A stretch of DNA of 64,000 bases from Virgibacillus halodenitrificans JCM 12304 (GTDB taxonomy: Bacteria > Bacillota > Bacilli > Bacillales > Amphibacillaceae). This document shows, one piece after another, positions 44,141 to 54,189 of the stretch. How positions within the stretch are numbered: the first letter of the stretch is position 1; each line of letters opens with the position of its first letter. A model generated the notes under the pieces. That model saw nothing but the letters and a program-made list of their open reading frames with translations, searched no databases and was not told the origin of the DNA. The position numbers were made by a program, and so were the translations under genes. The stretch lies in contig NZ_BAZS01000015.1 in assembly GCF_001310895.1 (NCBI RefSeq), positions 18,148 to 82,147 on the forward strand, given 5' to 3'.

Positions 44141-46096
44141 GTGAAGACAGAGAAATCGAGTGTAATAAAAGAAACAGACGACGTCATGCCAGGAGAATTT
44201 GAACGTTATTTATTTCATGAAGGTACATTATATAAGAGTTACAGGATGCTTGGTGCACATATAACTGCACATCAGAAACAACGTGGTGTCCGATTTGCGG
44301 TATGGGCTCCAAATGCACTTCAGGTAAACGTGGTGGGTGATTTTAATAACTGGAAAGGGGAGAATGATCCACTCGAACGGATGGATGCTTCCGGTGTTTG
44401 GTTTGGTTTTATCCCAGATCTTAAAGAAGGAGATCTATATAAATACGAAATTCATACACCTTCAGGGGATCTTATTCAAAAAGCAGATCCGTATGCGTTT
44501 GCATCGGAAACACGTCCAAATACTGCATCAATTATTCACCAGCTGGGAGGCTATGAATGGCAGGATGTAAAATGGGAGACCAATCGAAAAAAGCGGGATC
44601 ACTATCATGAACCGATGGTAATTTACGAAATGCATGCCGGATCTTGGAAGAAGAAGGAGAACGGAAAATTTTATACATACAGGGAGCTTGCAGATGAATT
44701 GATTTCTTACGTTGCTTCCATTGGTTATACACATATTCAATTTATGCCCTTAATGGAGCACCCTTTTGACAGATCATGGGGCTATCAGATTACAGGCTTC
44801 TATTCAGTGACAAGCCGTTATGGCTCACCAGAGGATTTTAAATATTTGGTAGATCAGTGTCACCAAGCAGGCCTAGGTGTCATTATGGATTGGGTGCCTT
44901 TACATTTTTGTAAAGACGATCCTGGTCTACGGCAATTTGATGGAACACCATTGTATGAACCAAGAGAATTGGATATGGCCGAACGCCCAAATTGGGGAAC
45001 GTGCAATTTCGATTTTAATAAGCCGGAAGTAGTTAGTTTTCTCATTTCCAATGCAATGTTTTGGCTGGAGGAATATCATATTGACGGTTTTCGTGTTGAT
45101 GCAGTTTCCTCTATGATCTATTTGAATCATGATAATACACTGGCTGTGCCGGTAACCAATGCTTATGGCGGACCGGAGAATTTGGAAGCAATTGCTTTTA
45201 TAAAAAAATTAAATGAAGTCATTTTTGCCCAATATCCGCATATACTCATGATTGCGGAAGAAGCGACCGATTATCCTCTTGTTACATCCCCAACCTCTGC
45301 TGGTGGCCTTGGTTTTAATTATAAGTGGAATATGGGCTGGGCGAATGATGTGCTTCGCTATATGCAAATGGAGGAAACGGAGCGGAGTCACCATCATCAT
45401 TTACTTACATTTTCTTTTATGTACGCTTTCTCGGAAAATTTCGTATTGCCCTTTTCCCATGATGAGCTTGTTTACGGTAAAAGATCACTTGTTAACAAGA
45501 TGTCGGGAGATTATTGGCAGAAGTTTGCTAATCTACGCGTACTTTGTGGCTATTTAATGACACACCCGGGGAAAAAGTTATTGTTTATGGGGAGTGAATT
45601 TGCTCAATTCGATGAATGGAAGGATTTGGAGCAGCTTGACTGGAATCTATTGGACTATGATTCTCACACAGAATTCCATCATTATTTTAAATACCTTATT
45701 CATTTTTACAGAAGCAACCGTTCGTTGTGGCGACTCGATCATAAACAAGAAGGTTTTGAATGGATTGACCCGCATAATTCCTCAGGTCGTGTCATAAGTT
45801 TCATACGTAAGGGGAAGCGAAAGGGAGATTATTGTATTGTTGTCTGTAATTTTAGTTCAACTGTTTATTCGAATTATCGGATCGGTGTACCAGCTGCAGG
45901 CGTTTTTCAAGAAAGCTTTAACAGTGATGCAAAGGAGTTTGGTGGTTCTGGTCAACAGAATACAGGGAGGTTACTTGTAGAAAAAATGCCATACCATAAT
46001 CAGCCATACAGCATGGAGGTAACAGTTCCACCGCTAGGAATGGTGGTTTTTACGAAGAAACCAATACAACGGAAGCAGAAATACAGAAAAGGTTAG
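44141..46096 (+). CDS. glgB: 1,4-alpha-glucan branching enzyme
   Basis: Glycogen branching enzyme of 651 residues that makes alpha-1,6 branches. Domains: CBM48 (VRFAVWAPNALQVNVVGDFN), then the GH13 barrel with YEMHAGSW, EHPFDRSWGYQ, DWVPLHF, the nucleophile in GFRVDAVSSMIYL, the acid in LMIAEEATDYP and the transition-state Asp in PFSHDELVYGK; a C-terminal beta domain closes. The start is GTG 44141, nine bases after AAGGAG; the TTG at 44123 precedes that site. First gene of glgB-C-D-A. Confidence 0.96.
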   Translation: MKTEKSSVIKETDDVMPGEFERYLFHEGTLYKSYRMLGAHITAHQKQRGVRFAVWAPNALQVNVVGDFNNWKGENDPLERMDASGVWFGFIPDLKEGDLYKYEIHTPSGDLIQKADPYAFASETRPNTASIIHQLGGYEWQDVKWETNRKKRDHYHEPMVIYEMHAGSWKKKENGKFYTYRELADELISYVASIGYTHIQFMPLMEHPFDRSWGYQITGFYSVTSRYGSPEDFKYLVDQCHQAGLGVIMDWVPLHFCKDDPGLRQFDGTPLYEPRELDMAERPNWGTCNFDFNKPEVVSFLISNAMFWLEEYHIDGFRVDAVSSMIYLNHDNTLAVPVTNAYGGPENLEAIAFIKKLNEVIFAQYPHILMIAEEATDYPLVTSPTSAGGLGFNYKWNMGWANDVLRYMQMEETERSHHHHLLTFSFMYAFSENFVLPFSHDELVYGKRSLVNKMSGDYWQKFANLRVLCGYLMTHPGKKLLFMGSEFAQFDEWKDLEQLDWNLLDYDSHTEFHHYFKYLIHFYRSNRSLWRLDHKQEGFEWIDPHNSSGRVISFIRKGKRKGDYCIVVCNFSSTVYSNYRIGVPAAGVFQESFNSDAKEFGGSGQQNTGRLLVEKMPYHNQPYSMEVTVPPLGMVVFTKKPIQRKQKYRKG

Positions 46097-46108
46097 GAGT
46101 GTTACACA

Positions 46109-47266
46109 ATGAGTAAAAAATGGCTTGCAATGTTACTTGCCGGGGGGCAGGGGACACGGCTCGGCCAGTTGACAAACGCACTGGCAAAACCAGCTGTCCC
46201 TTTCGGAGGAAAATACCGGATTATTGATTTTACTTTAAGCAACTGCACCCATTCGGGGATTGATACAGTAGGGGTGCTTACACAATATCAGCCACATTTG
46301 TTAAATGATTATGTCGGAAATGGGAAAGCATGGGATCTGGATCGGAATATTGGAGGAGTCTCTGTGCTCCCGCCATACCAGGCCAAGGACGGTGGACATT
46401 GGTTTGAAGGAACCGCCGATGCTGTATATCAAAACATACGCTTTATCGACCAGCATGATCCTGAATATGTCCTCGTTATTTCAGGTGATCATATTTATAA
46501 AATGGATTACACGAAGCTGCTTGATGCTCATACACAAAAACATGCAGATGCAACGATTGCGGTTATTAAGGTGCCGTGGGAAGAAGCGAGCCGTTTTGGA
46601 ATAATGAATGTAGATCAGAGAGGGAAAATTACCGAATTTAAAGAAAAACCAGATGTGCCAGAAAGTAATCTTGCTTCCATGGGGGTGTATCTTTTTAATT
46701 GGAAGCTACTGAAACGCTATTTGGAAGAAGATGCAGTCAATGAACTATCATCCCATGACTTTGGGAAAGATATTATTCCACGAATGCTTGGTGATAACAA
46801 ACACCTGTATACATATGCTTTCGATGGATATTGGAAAGATGTCGGAACAATTCGCAGTCTATGGGAAGCAAATATGGATCTGTTGCATAAAACGGATGGC
46901 TTTACACTTGATGACCCGGACTGGCGTATTTATGCAGGAAATGCGAATAATCCACCACAATATATTTCACCTTGGGCGAAGATTGAGCGATCGCTCATAA
47001 ATGAAGGGACGATGATTTTCGGAATGGTGGAAGGCTCGGTTGTTTCTTATAATGTTTCGATCGGTAAAGGTAGTCTAATAAGGAATTCTGTGATTATGCC
47101 AAACGTATCCATTGGCAATAATGTCCGGATTGAAAATGCTATTATTGCGCCTCATTCTGTAATTGCTGACTGTTCTGTGATCGGCACTGAAAATCAATCA
47201 AAGGAAATCACGTTATATGGGGAGCAGCAGCTGTTGCTTTCTAAACTGGAAAACACCCTGCCATGA
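46109..47266 (+). CDS. glgC: Glucose-1-phosphate adenylyltransferase, catalytic subunit
   Basis: ADP-glucose pyrophosphorylase of 385 residues, the committed step of glycogen synthesis. [20 protein letters not shown] is the nucleotide-binding loop, then [44 protein letters not shown] and [21 protein letters not shown] left-handed beta-helix with [20 protein letters not shown] ends it. It starts 12 bases after glgB. Confidence 0.97.
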   Translation: MSKKWLAMLLAGGQGTRLGQLTNALAKPAVPFGGKYRIIDFTLSNCTHSGIDTVGVLTQYQPHLLNDYVGNGKAWDLDRNIGGVSVLPPYQAKDGGHWFEGTADAVYQNIRFIDQHDPEYVLVISGDHIYKMDYTKLLDAHTQKHADATIAVIKVPWEEASRFGIMNVDQRGKITEFKEKPDVPESNLASMGVYLFNWKLLKRYLEEDAVNELSSHDFGKDIIPRMLGDNKHLYTYAFDGYWKDVGTIRSLWEANMDLLHKTDGFTLDDPDWRIYAGNANNPPQYISPWAKIERSLINEGTMIFGMVEGSVVSYNVSIGKGSLIRNSVIMPNVSIGNNVRIENAIIAPHSVIADCSVIGTENQSKEITLYGEQQLLLSKLENTLP

Positions 47267-47281
47267 TGAGAAAGGAATGAC

Positions 47282-48394
47282 ATGCAAATGAAAAATGTAC
47301 TTGGGGTAATTAATCTGGTAAATGATAAACCTTTTTTAAAAGAACTGACAAAGCATCGCTGTCTTGCTTCCGTCCCTTTTGCGGGGAGGTATCGTTTAAT
47401 CGATTTCACGTTATCTAACTTTATTCATTCGGAAATTACGGATGTGGTCGTTTTTACGAAAGCAAAACATCGCTCCATCATGGACCATCTTGGCTCAGGG
47501 AGAGAATGGGACCTGGACAGGAGGAATGGAGGGCTGCATATCCTTCCACCTGTTAGTCCAGATAAAAAAGTAAAAGGCGATTTACAGCAATTTCATGAGC
47601 ATATACAAGTATTTAAACAAACGAAAGCAGATCTGGTCGTTATTTCTCCAGGCCATCATGTTGGAAAAATTGACTACAGTGAAGCGGTAGATGCCCACAG
47701 AAAAAAACAAGCAGACATTACCATTTTATATAAAGATTATGAAGGAGAACCAGTGGAAAAGCCTATCTATCACCAATGTCGTATGCTCCGCGATGGCAGT
47801 CTTTTGGATATCGATCTATTCACAGCACCACTTCCTGGAGCGCATGTTTGTTTGGAAACGTATATTTTAGATAAGGCATTGTTTATCAAACTCATTGAGC
47901 GCTGTGTGGAGCAGGAGGAATATGATTTTTTAAAAGATGTAGTGAAGGCAAACCAGCATAAATTAAATATTTTAGGCTATGCATTTACAGGGCATTTGCC
48001 ATTTATTCATTCTAACGAAAGCTACTATAAAAGCAATATGGATTTTCTAAACCCCGAAATCATTCATGATTATTTTTATAAACAAGGAGAAATCTATACA
48101 AAAGTAAAACATGAAGCACCGGCAACATATACTGCTACATCCAATGTGAGCAATTCTCTTGTTGCTAACGGTTGTGAAATTGAAGGAACAGTTGAAAACA
48201 GTGTTTTATTTCGTGGGGTAAAAGTACATAAGGGTGCTGTGGTAAAGAATAGTATTATCATGCAACGAGGGGAAATTGGAGTAGACGTGGAGATTGATGG
48301 AATCATCGCAGATAAACATGTCAAACTGATAAACGAACAAAAGAACACAGAAGCTGGCAAAATTCATGTAATTGAAAAGGCGGCTATACGATAG
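47282..48394 (+). CDS. glgD: Glucose-1-phosphate adenylyltransferase, GlgD regulatory subunit
   Basis: A 370-residue GlgC paralogue. The catalytic GGxGTR loop is replaced by LGVINLVNDKPFLKELTKHR, as in GlgD, and the GTAD and EKP motifs of GlgC are altered; the beta-helix end (GCEIEGTVENSVLFRGVKVH) is kept. GlgD forms mixed tetramers with GlgC and raises its activity. AAAGGA fits ATG 47282; an ATG two codons further in (MKNVLGVINL) is the possible alternative. Confidence 0.94.
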   Translation: MQMKNVLGVINLVNDKPFLKELTKHRCLASVPFAGRYRLIDFTLSNFIHSEITDVVVFTKAKHRSIMDHLGSGREWDLDRRNGGLHILPPVSPDKKVKGDLQQFHEHIQVFKQTKADLVVISPGHHVGKIDYSEAVDAHRKKQADITILYKDYEGEPVEKPIYHQCRMLRDGSLLDIDLFTAPLPGAHVCLETYILDKALFIKLIERCVEQEEYDFLKDVVKANQHKLNILGYAFTGHLPFIHSNESYYKSNMDFLNPEIIHDYFYKQGEIYTKVKHEAPATYTATSNVSNSLVANGCEIEGTVENSVLFRGVKVHKGAVVKNSIIMQRGEIGVDVEIDGIIADKHVKLINEQKNTEAGKIHVIEKAAIR

Positions 48395-48406
48395 TGGGGG
48401 ATAAAA

Positions 48407-49849
48407 ATGCATGTACTTTTTGCGGCATCAGAGTGTGCGCCATTTATTAAAACAGGTGGGCTTGGTGATGTGGTTGGAGCATTGCCAAAGGCGCTTTTGA
48501 AGCAAGGTTTAGAGGTAAGTGTCATGTTGCCGAAGTATGAAGATTTGCCGTTTTCCTTGAAACAGGAGATGGAAAATGTAGCTCAAATGAAAGTACCTGT
48601 CGGCTGGCGAACCCAATATTGCGGTATTGAAAAATTGGAAAAAGACAATATTACCTATTACTTTCTTGATAATGAATATTATTTTAAACGGCATGGTAGT
48701 TACGGATTTTTTGATGATGGTGAACGATTTGCCTTTTTCTCTCGTGCTGTGCTGGAAGCTTTACCCTGCCTGACGAGGAAGACTGATATCATTCACTGCC
48801 ATGATTGGCAAACAGGTCTGATTAGTGTATTGCTGAAAGCTCATTATCGTAATCATCCATTCTATACAGATATTAAGACTGTTTTTACTATTCATAACCT
48901 GCGTTATCAAGGCGTTTATCCAAAGGCGGTACTTTTCGACTTATTGGATTTAAGTGATTTATATTTCCATATGAATGGACTTGAATTCCATGGCAATGTC
49001 AGTTATTTAAAAGCGGGGCTTGCATATGCAAATCTGATTACAACCGTAAGTCCGACGTACGCAGAGGAAATCCGACAGCCATATTACGGGGAGCAATTGG
49101 ACGGCTTTTTGCGCACCCGTGAGGATTTACTGCACGGGATTGTAAATGGTATTGATACAGTGGAGTATAATCCGGCGATAGATCCTTTTATTTTCCAGTC
49201 CTATGATAATGCTGAGGGGAAACGAGCAAATAAGCTGCGATTACAGGAAAAGTTGGATCTCGCTGTTGATCGTACTATTCCTGTGATTTCCATGGTAACA
49301 AGACTTGTTGAGCAAAAGGGCGTCGATTTGGTGCTCCGTGTTTTTCGCGAAATTCTCGGGCAAAATGTACAGTTTATCTTGCTTGGAACAGGAGAGGAAC
49401 AGTATGAACAGGCCTTCCGGGACCTCGCTGGCGAATACCCGGAGCAGTTAAGAGTGCAATTATTTTTTGATGAAGAATTGGCAAGGCAAATTTATGCAGG
49501 CTCCGATCTGTTTCTCATGCCATCCCAATTCGAACCATGTGGTATCGGCCAGCTGCTGGCACTGCGCTATGGAACCATACCAATTGTCAGGGAAACTGGT
49601 GGTTTGAAGGACACCGTCACAGCCTATGATGTACTACGAGATACAGGTTACGGGTTTACTTTCACCAACTATAATGCCCATGACATGCTATATGTGCTAG
49701 AGCAAGCAGTTGGTCTATTCCGTTATCAGCCGGGCAAATGGGAGCAGCTGGTCGAGCGAGCCATGAGCCAGGACTTCAGCTGGAATTCATCTGCGCAAGC
49801 ATACGTAAAACTATATGAGTCATTAGTAAAAGAGAAAACAGCCATGTAA
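48407..49849 (+). CDS. glgA: Glycogen synthase
   Basis: GT5 glycogen synthase of 480 residues that adds glucose from ADP-glucose to growing chains. FIKTGGLGDVVGALPKAL is the ADP-glucose-binding KTGGL loop; IIHCHDWQTGLISVLL, FTIHNLRYQGVYPK, GIVNGIDTVEYNP and the C-terminal FLMPSQFEPCGIGQLLALRY with the catalytic Glu-x(7)-Glu region are intact. It ends the operon; glgP, the phosphorylase usually after glgA in Bacillus, is absent. Confidence 0.97.
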   Translation: MHVLFAASECAPFIKTGGLGDVVGALPKALLKQGLEVSVMLPKYEDLPFSLKQEMENVAQMKVPVGWRTQYCGIEKLEKDNITYYFLDNEYYFKRHGSYGFFDDGERFAFFSRAVLEALPCLTRKTDIIHCHDWQTGLISVLLKAHYRNHPFYTDIKTVFTIHNLRYQGVYPKAVLFDLLDLSDLYFHMNGLEFHGNVSYLKAGLAYANLITTVSPTYAEEIRQPYYGEQLDGFLRTREDLLHGIVNGIDTVEYNPAIDPFIFQSYDNAEGKRANKLRLQEKLDLAVDRTIPVISMVTRLVEQKGVDLVLRVFREILGQNVQFILLGTGEEQYEQAFRDLAGEYPEQLRVQLFFDEELARQIYAGSDLFLMPSQFEPCGIGQLLALRYGTIPIVRETGGLKDTVTAYDVLRDTGYGFTFTNYNAHDMLYVLEQAVGLFRYQPGKWEQLVERAMSQDFSWNSSAQAYVKLYESLVKEKTAM

Positions 49850-49866
49850 GAATGGCTGTTTTTTTT
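49836..49866 (+). terminator. Terminator of the glg operon
   Basis: AAAACAGCCAT pairs with ATGGCTGTTTT around GTAAGA, then T residues. The left arm lies in the last glgA codons. Confidence 0.92.
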
Positions 49867-49893
49867 GGTGGAAGGAGGGAGCACAGCATTCAA

Positions 49894-50106
49894 ATGAGAG
49901 AGCCGGCGTTTACATGAGAGAGCACAGCACCCAAATGAGAGAGCCAGCCTTTATATGAGAGAGCACAGCACCCAAATGAGAGAGCGAGCCTTTATATGAG
50001 AGAGCACAGCACCTAAATGAGAGAGCCGGCGTTTATATGAGAGGGCACAGTATTCAAATGAGAGAGCGTAGCAATCAAATGAGAAAGCACAGCATTCAAA
50101 TGAGAG
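49894..50106 (-). repeat. 20/21-bp periodic intergenic array, TGAGAGA core (array A7)
   Basis: Eleven ATGAGAGAG-type units start at 49894, 49914, 49935, 49955, 49976, 49996, 50017, 50037, 50058, 50079 and 50100. The steps alternate 20 and 21 eight times, then settle at 21. The spacers alternate CACAGCACCCAA-like and CCGGCGTTTAT-like text. The 20/21 steps break any reading frame. It follows the glg terminator. Confidence 0.93.
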
Positions 50107-50270
50107 AGCCAACCCCTCTTATGATCCACCCCCATCCCAAAAAACTTCCATCTCTACTACAAATCAGAAAATCTATTCCACGTCCAAAAAGAATAACTAG
50201 TTCTATGTTGAATATTACCTTCCACCATTGAGCATGCTGAAGGTAAAGGACATTTGGAAAGGAAATTTTT

Positions 50271-51815
50271 ATGTTTAATATCTTTTCAAAAAAAAACAAA
50301 GAAAAAAATGCATTTAAAAATGAGACGCGCCCCTATCAAACTAAATCTGTTTCTGATCAGACATTATCAAATGATTTACATAAAAATATTTCAATAATAA
50401 AAGAATCCTTTGCGGATACTGCTGATTTAGTATGTAAAACAATTAATTGGAACGGTAAAAGTGGGTTTCTCTTGTATTTAGAAACACTCGTAGATAACGA
50501 GTTAATTGAAAATCATATTATTAAACCGATTAAGCAAGCGCAAGAACAACCAATAATGGAAGTTATTACAGCACTTGATTTAAAAGAATCAATGAAACTG
50601 CCAGACGTTGTACAAGCCCTTACAAGTGGCTTTTGTGCTTTTCTTCTACCCAAGTCAAGCAAGGTTACACTTATAAAGGTAAGTAAGCAAAATAATCGCC
50701 CGCCAGAAGAGCCATTTAATGAACAGGTTATCAGGGGAGCACATATTGGGTTTATTGAGGATTTAAATACAAATATCAATATAATAAGAAACCAAGTGCA
50801 AAATCCGAAGCTAAAGGTCGAATATATTACACTTGGAAAGACGGTTTCCACAAAAGTAGCTATTATGTATTTCGATGATCTTGCAAATAAAGAGCTGATC
50901 ACAAAAGTAAAAGAACGTCTACAATCCATATCAGCGGATATTATACAAATACCTGGATATATACAGGAATATATAGAAGATCGAACCTATTCACCATTCC
51001 CACAAACTCTAAATACGGAAAGGCCGGATCGTCTTATTGCTAACTTAATGGATGGGAGGGTAGGCATTATGATGAATGGAACGCCAACATGCTTGATCGC
51101 ACCTTCTACTTTAATTTCCTTTTTTCAGTCTCCTGATGACTATAACGGCAGAGTAATGATCGGTTCATTTTACAGGTTTATTCGCGTATTTAGTTTTTTT
51201 GTAACGATCGGATTGCCTGCCCTTTATATTGCTGTGGTTTCTTTCCACTATGAATCCGTGCCTGTTGAATTATTATTTGCAATTAAATCTTCTCTGGAAC
51301 CCATACCTGTGCCACCTCTGTTAGAGGCGATATTTATGGCAGTAACTTTGGAACTAATTAGAGAGGCGACGATCCGGCTGCCAAATCCAGTTGCCCAAAC
51401 CATTGGAGTTGTAGGTGGATTGGTAATCGGAAATGCGGTAGTTGATGCAAACCTTGTTTCAAATATGATGATTATTGTTATAGCAATTACAGCTATTTCA
51501 TCATTCATTATGCCTTCAACGGAAATGAGCACAACCATTCGATTGCTAAGCTTCCCATTAATGCTTGCGGCTGCTTTGTTTGGATTAATTGGGATAGTAA
51601 TTGGATTTTTGATCATTGTTATTCATTTGTGCAAGCTAGAGTCGTTCGGTTCTCCTTATTTTGCACCGTTTGGCCCTTTAAGATGGAAAGAATTAAAAGA
51701 TACAATCATTCGTTTTCCAACATGGATGCTCAATAGCAGACCAAAGGATGCTCAAGCTGTTTACCGGACTACTCAGGCGGAAAACCCGAGAGAATGGGAT
51801 GAAAAAAATGAATAA
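50271..51815 (+). CDS. gerKA: Spore germinant receptor A subunit (GerA/GerKA family)
   Basis: A 514-residue inner-spore-membrane protein. The hydrophilic N-terminal domain of about 270 residues contains NKELITKVKERLQSISADII and IEDRTYSPFPQTLNTERPDR; GRVGIMMNGTPTCLIAPSTL follows, then several membrane segments with PVPPLLEAIFMAVTLELIRE and NPVAQTIGVVGGLVIG, all standard GerA signatures. It senses nutrients together with the B and C subunits in the same operon. GGAAAGGAAA precedes the ATG. gerK naming is by general likeness; the germinant is unknown. Confidence 0.92.
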   Translation: MFNIFSKKNKEKNAFKNETRPYQTKSVSDQTLSNDLHKNISIIKESFADTADLVCKTINWNGKSGFLLYLETLVDNELIENHIIKPIKQAQEQPIMEVITALDLKESMKLPDVVQALTSGFCAFLLPKSSKVTLIKVSKQNNRPPEEPFNEQVIRGAHIGFIEDLNTNINIIRNQVQNPKLKVEYITLGKTVSTKVAIMYFDDLANKELITKVKERLQSISADIIQIPGYIQEYIEDRTYSPFPQTLNTERPDRLIANLMDGRVGIMMNGTPTCLIAPSTLISFFQSPDDYNGRVMIGSFYRFIRVFSFFVTIGLPALYIAVVSFHYESVPVELLFAIKSSLEPIPVPPLLEAIFMAVTLELIREATIRLPNPVAQTIGVVGGLVIGNAVVDANLVSNMMIIVIAITAISSFIMPSTEMSTTIRLLSFPLMLAAALFGLIGIVIGFLIIVIHLCKLESFGSPYFAPFGPLRWKELKDTIIRFPTWMLNSRPKDAQAVYRTTQAENPREWDEKNE

Positions 51816-52890
51816 CAAAGGCATTTTAACATGGTGGGCCAGTTTTGCTATTTTGGTGCAGGTCCAAATAGGTATTGGAATATTATCCTTACCTCGTGAT
51901 GTTCATAATATTGCGGAAGGTGATGGATGGATATCTGTTCTACTTGCGGGATTAACTATCCAATTATTTGTTACCGTTATCTGGTTGCTGGCAACTCGCT
52001 TTAATTCACAGACACTATATGAATTTGCGCCAAAACTTGTTGGTAAATATTTAGGTCGTTTAATTAATTTAGCGTACAGTGTTTATTTCTTAAGTATGGT
52101 GTTTTTAACTACCTTATTATTTACTGATATTTTAAAGCGCTGGGTTCTATTTAAAACACCTCACCTTGTTATATACGTATTAGTTATTGGTGTGGCGTAT
52201 TATCTTGCTAAAGACAATATTAAAGTTATCGCTCGATTTTATACGTTTACTGCCATATTTGTTATCTTACTCATCTTTATTCTGGTCCCTGCTTTAGTCT
52301 CTTTTGACATCCGTTTTGTACTACCGGTAGGCCAAGCAGGTATGAATAATATTGTGAAAGGCATTGAGGAAGTTACGAATTCGATGCTTGGATTTGAATT
52401 ATTGTTGGTGCTTTTTCCATTTATAGATGAAAGATATAGACGGTATAGTATCGTCTTGGCTGCAAATGGGTTTGTTACAATTCTCTATACACTTATTGTA
52501 TTTATTACGATAACAGTTTTTAGTCCAGCAGAAATTAAGTTGATTCCTGAGCCGGTGCTTTACATGCTTAAATCATTCCAGTTTGATTTAGTAGAAAGAA
52601 TCGATCTTTTATTTATGTCTGTATGGTTTGTAAGTATTGTAACAACATTAGTTATGTACTTATATGTTGCTTCATTTGGCATAACAACGATCTTAAAAAG
52701 AAAGTCACATGCACAAGTAGTCGCATGGTGTGCTCTTTTAATCATTACAGTACTATTTATTGCAGAAAAAGATATTTATGGAATTGATAACTATGTGCAA
52801 GCGCTATCTAATTCGAGCTACCTATTTATCTTTGTTCTTCCACTTATATTATTATCTCTCTCGTTTATAAGGAAGGAGCGAGGCAAATGA
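51808..52890 (+). CDS. gerKB: Spore germinant receptor B subunit (GerB family permease)
   Basis: A membrane protein of about 360 residues, ten hydrophobic segments, of the APC-like spore permease family. It starts MNNKGILTWWASFAILVQVQ followed by IGIGILSLPRDV, the usual GerB opening. ATG 51808 overlaps the gerA stop; GGGATG is a weak ribosome site and ATG 51799 is an alternative. SIVTTLVMYLYVASFGI and SLSFIRKERG close the protein. Confidence 0.92.
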   Translation: MNNKGILTWWASFAILVQVQIGIGILSLPRDVHNIAEGDGWISVLLAGLTIQLFVTVIWLLATRFNSQTLYEFAPKLVGKYLGRLINLAYSVYFLSMVFLTTLLFTDILKRWVLFKTPHLVIYVLVIGVAYYLAKDNIKVIARFYTFTAIFVILLIFILVPALVSFDIRFVLPVGQAGMNNIVKGIEEVTNSMLGFELLLVLFPFIDERYRRYSIVLAANGFVTILYTLIVFITITVFSPAEIKLIPEPVLYMLKSFQFDLVERIDLLFMSVWFVSIVTTLVMYLYVASFGITTILKRKSHAQVVAWCALLIITVLFIAEKDIYGIDNYVQALSNSSYLFIFVLPLILLSLSFIRKERGK

Positions 52891-54023
52891 AGAGGCTGCA
52901 ACGCAGATTGTTATTACTTATACCAGTTATGTTACTAACCCTCACAGGCTGCTGGGATCAGCAAATGCTGAAGGAAAACCGTCTGATTTACGGAATTGGG
53001 TATGATCCAGGTAAGGATAATAAGCTAAGAGAAACCGTAGTAATTCGCTCTGTTCCCAAAGATCCAAAGGCTGGAATTGCCAACGAAATCGTTAGCGTTA
53101 ACGGCACAACGATCCGAGAGCAGCGTAGCCTATTGAATAAGCGTATTTCAGGTGATTTTGCAGAAGGAAAAGCAAGAATGATATTACTGAGTGAAGATTT
53201 AGCTAAAATAGATATCTATCCCTTCCTTGATTCCTTTTATCGAGACCCACGAAGCCCGCTTGGTGCTAAGCTTGGAGTAGTAAAAGGGAGTGTAGAGGAA
53301 ATATATCGCATCCAGCAAAAAGAACAAACTTTAATTATAGAGTATATTGAGGAATTATTAGATAATGAAGAACGCAATGGAACGATACCGAAGCAATCGA
53401 TTCAAACGGTTTGTACCCAATTATTTGATGAGGGCAGGGATTTTGGTTTGCCACTCCTTCGCTATGATGAAGAGAACGAGGGGGTAGAATTAGATGGACT
53501 CGCTTTATTCAATAAACGCAGCTATACTGGCGAAAATCTCACCGGTCATCAATCAAAGATGATGATGATTTTGGCTGAGGAACGTGGAAAAAATATTGAA
53601 CTCACATTTAAAGTAGACAACCAAGAGAAAGAGAATTGGTTATACAATTATGTTTCTGTAATTATTTCTGATGCAGATACAAAGAAAAATATAACGTATG
53701 ATGCTTCAGCAGGTCAATTTATTGTTGATCTGCATATTCAACTGGAAGTACAAATACAGGAATATGCTTCAGATCACCTATACAAGAAAGAAAAGGCAGA
53801 TGAGTTAGAAAAGGTAATAAAAGAAAGACTCTATAAAGATGCTGATGAGGTTATTACAAAATTGCAGGAGGTTAATTCAGATGTATTTGGCTATGGAAGA
53901 GATCTGTTAGCTTACCATGCAAAACAATTACCTGAGAGGGAATTACATGAGGATTATTTTAAAAAGATGAAGATTAACCCAACCTTCCAAGTAACCATTA
54001 CAGAAACAGGGGGGATTTATTGA
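52887..54023 (+). CDS. gerKC: Spore germinant receptor C subunit lipoprotein (GerC family)
   Basis: A 378-residue lipoprotein with lipobox LTGCWD, the invariant GerC opening CWDQxxL, and further on GISGDFAEGK-type text (RISGDFAEGKARMILLSEDL), NGTIPKQSIQTV and EADE-like helical C-terminus with FGYGRDLLAYHAKQLPE. It completes the receptor on the outer face of the inner spore membrane. The start overlaps the B-subunit stop by ATGA. Confidence 0.94.
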   Translation: MKRLQRRLLLLIPVMLLTLTGCWDQQMLKENRLIYGIGYDPGKDNKLRETVVIRSVPKDPKAGIANEIVSVNGTTIREQRSLLNKRISGDFAEGKARMILLSEDLAKIDIYPFLDSFYRDPRSPLGAKLGVVKGSVEEIYRIQQKEQTLIIEYIEELLDNEERNGTIPKQSIQTVCTQLFDEGRDFGLPLLRYDEENEGVELDGLALFNKRSYTGENLTGHQSKMMMILAEERGKNIELTFKVDNQEKENWLYNYVSVIISDADTKKNITYDASAGQFIVDLHIQLEVQIQEYASDHLYKKEKADELEKVIKERLYKDADEVITKLQEVNSDVFGYGRDLLAYHAKQLPERELHEDYFKKMKINPTFQVTITETGGIY

Positions 54024-54189
54024 TTACTTCAAGGATGCTTTTTTAAATAGAACAAAAGCTGTCTACTGTCTGATAACCATGATAAATTTTGATAGGATCC
54101 TTGTTTTTTATGATAGAATGAAGTCATTTACAGAGAGGAAGCTGGAACAATGGATCCTTATGTTCTGTTTCTAACAGGGAGGAAAGCAA

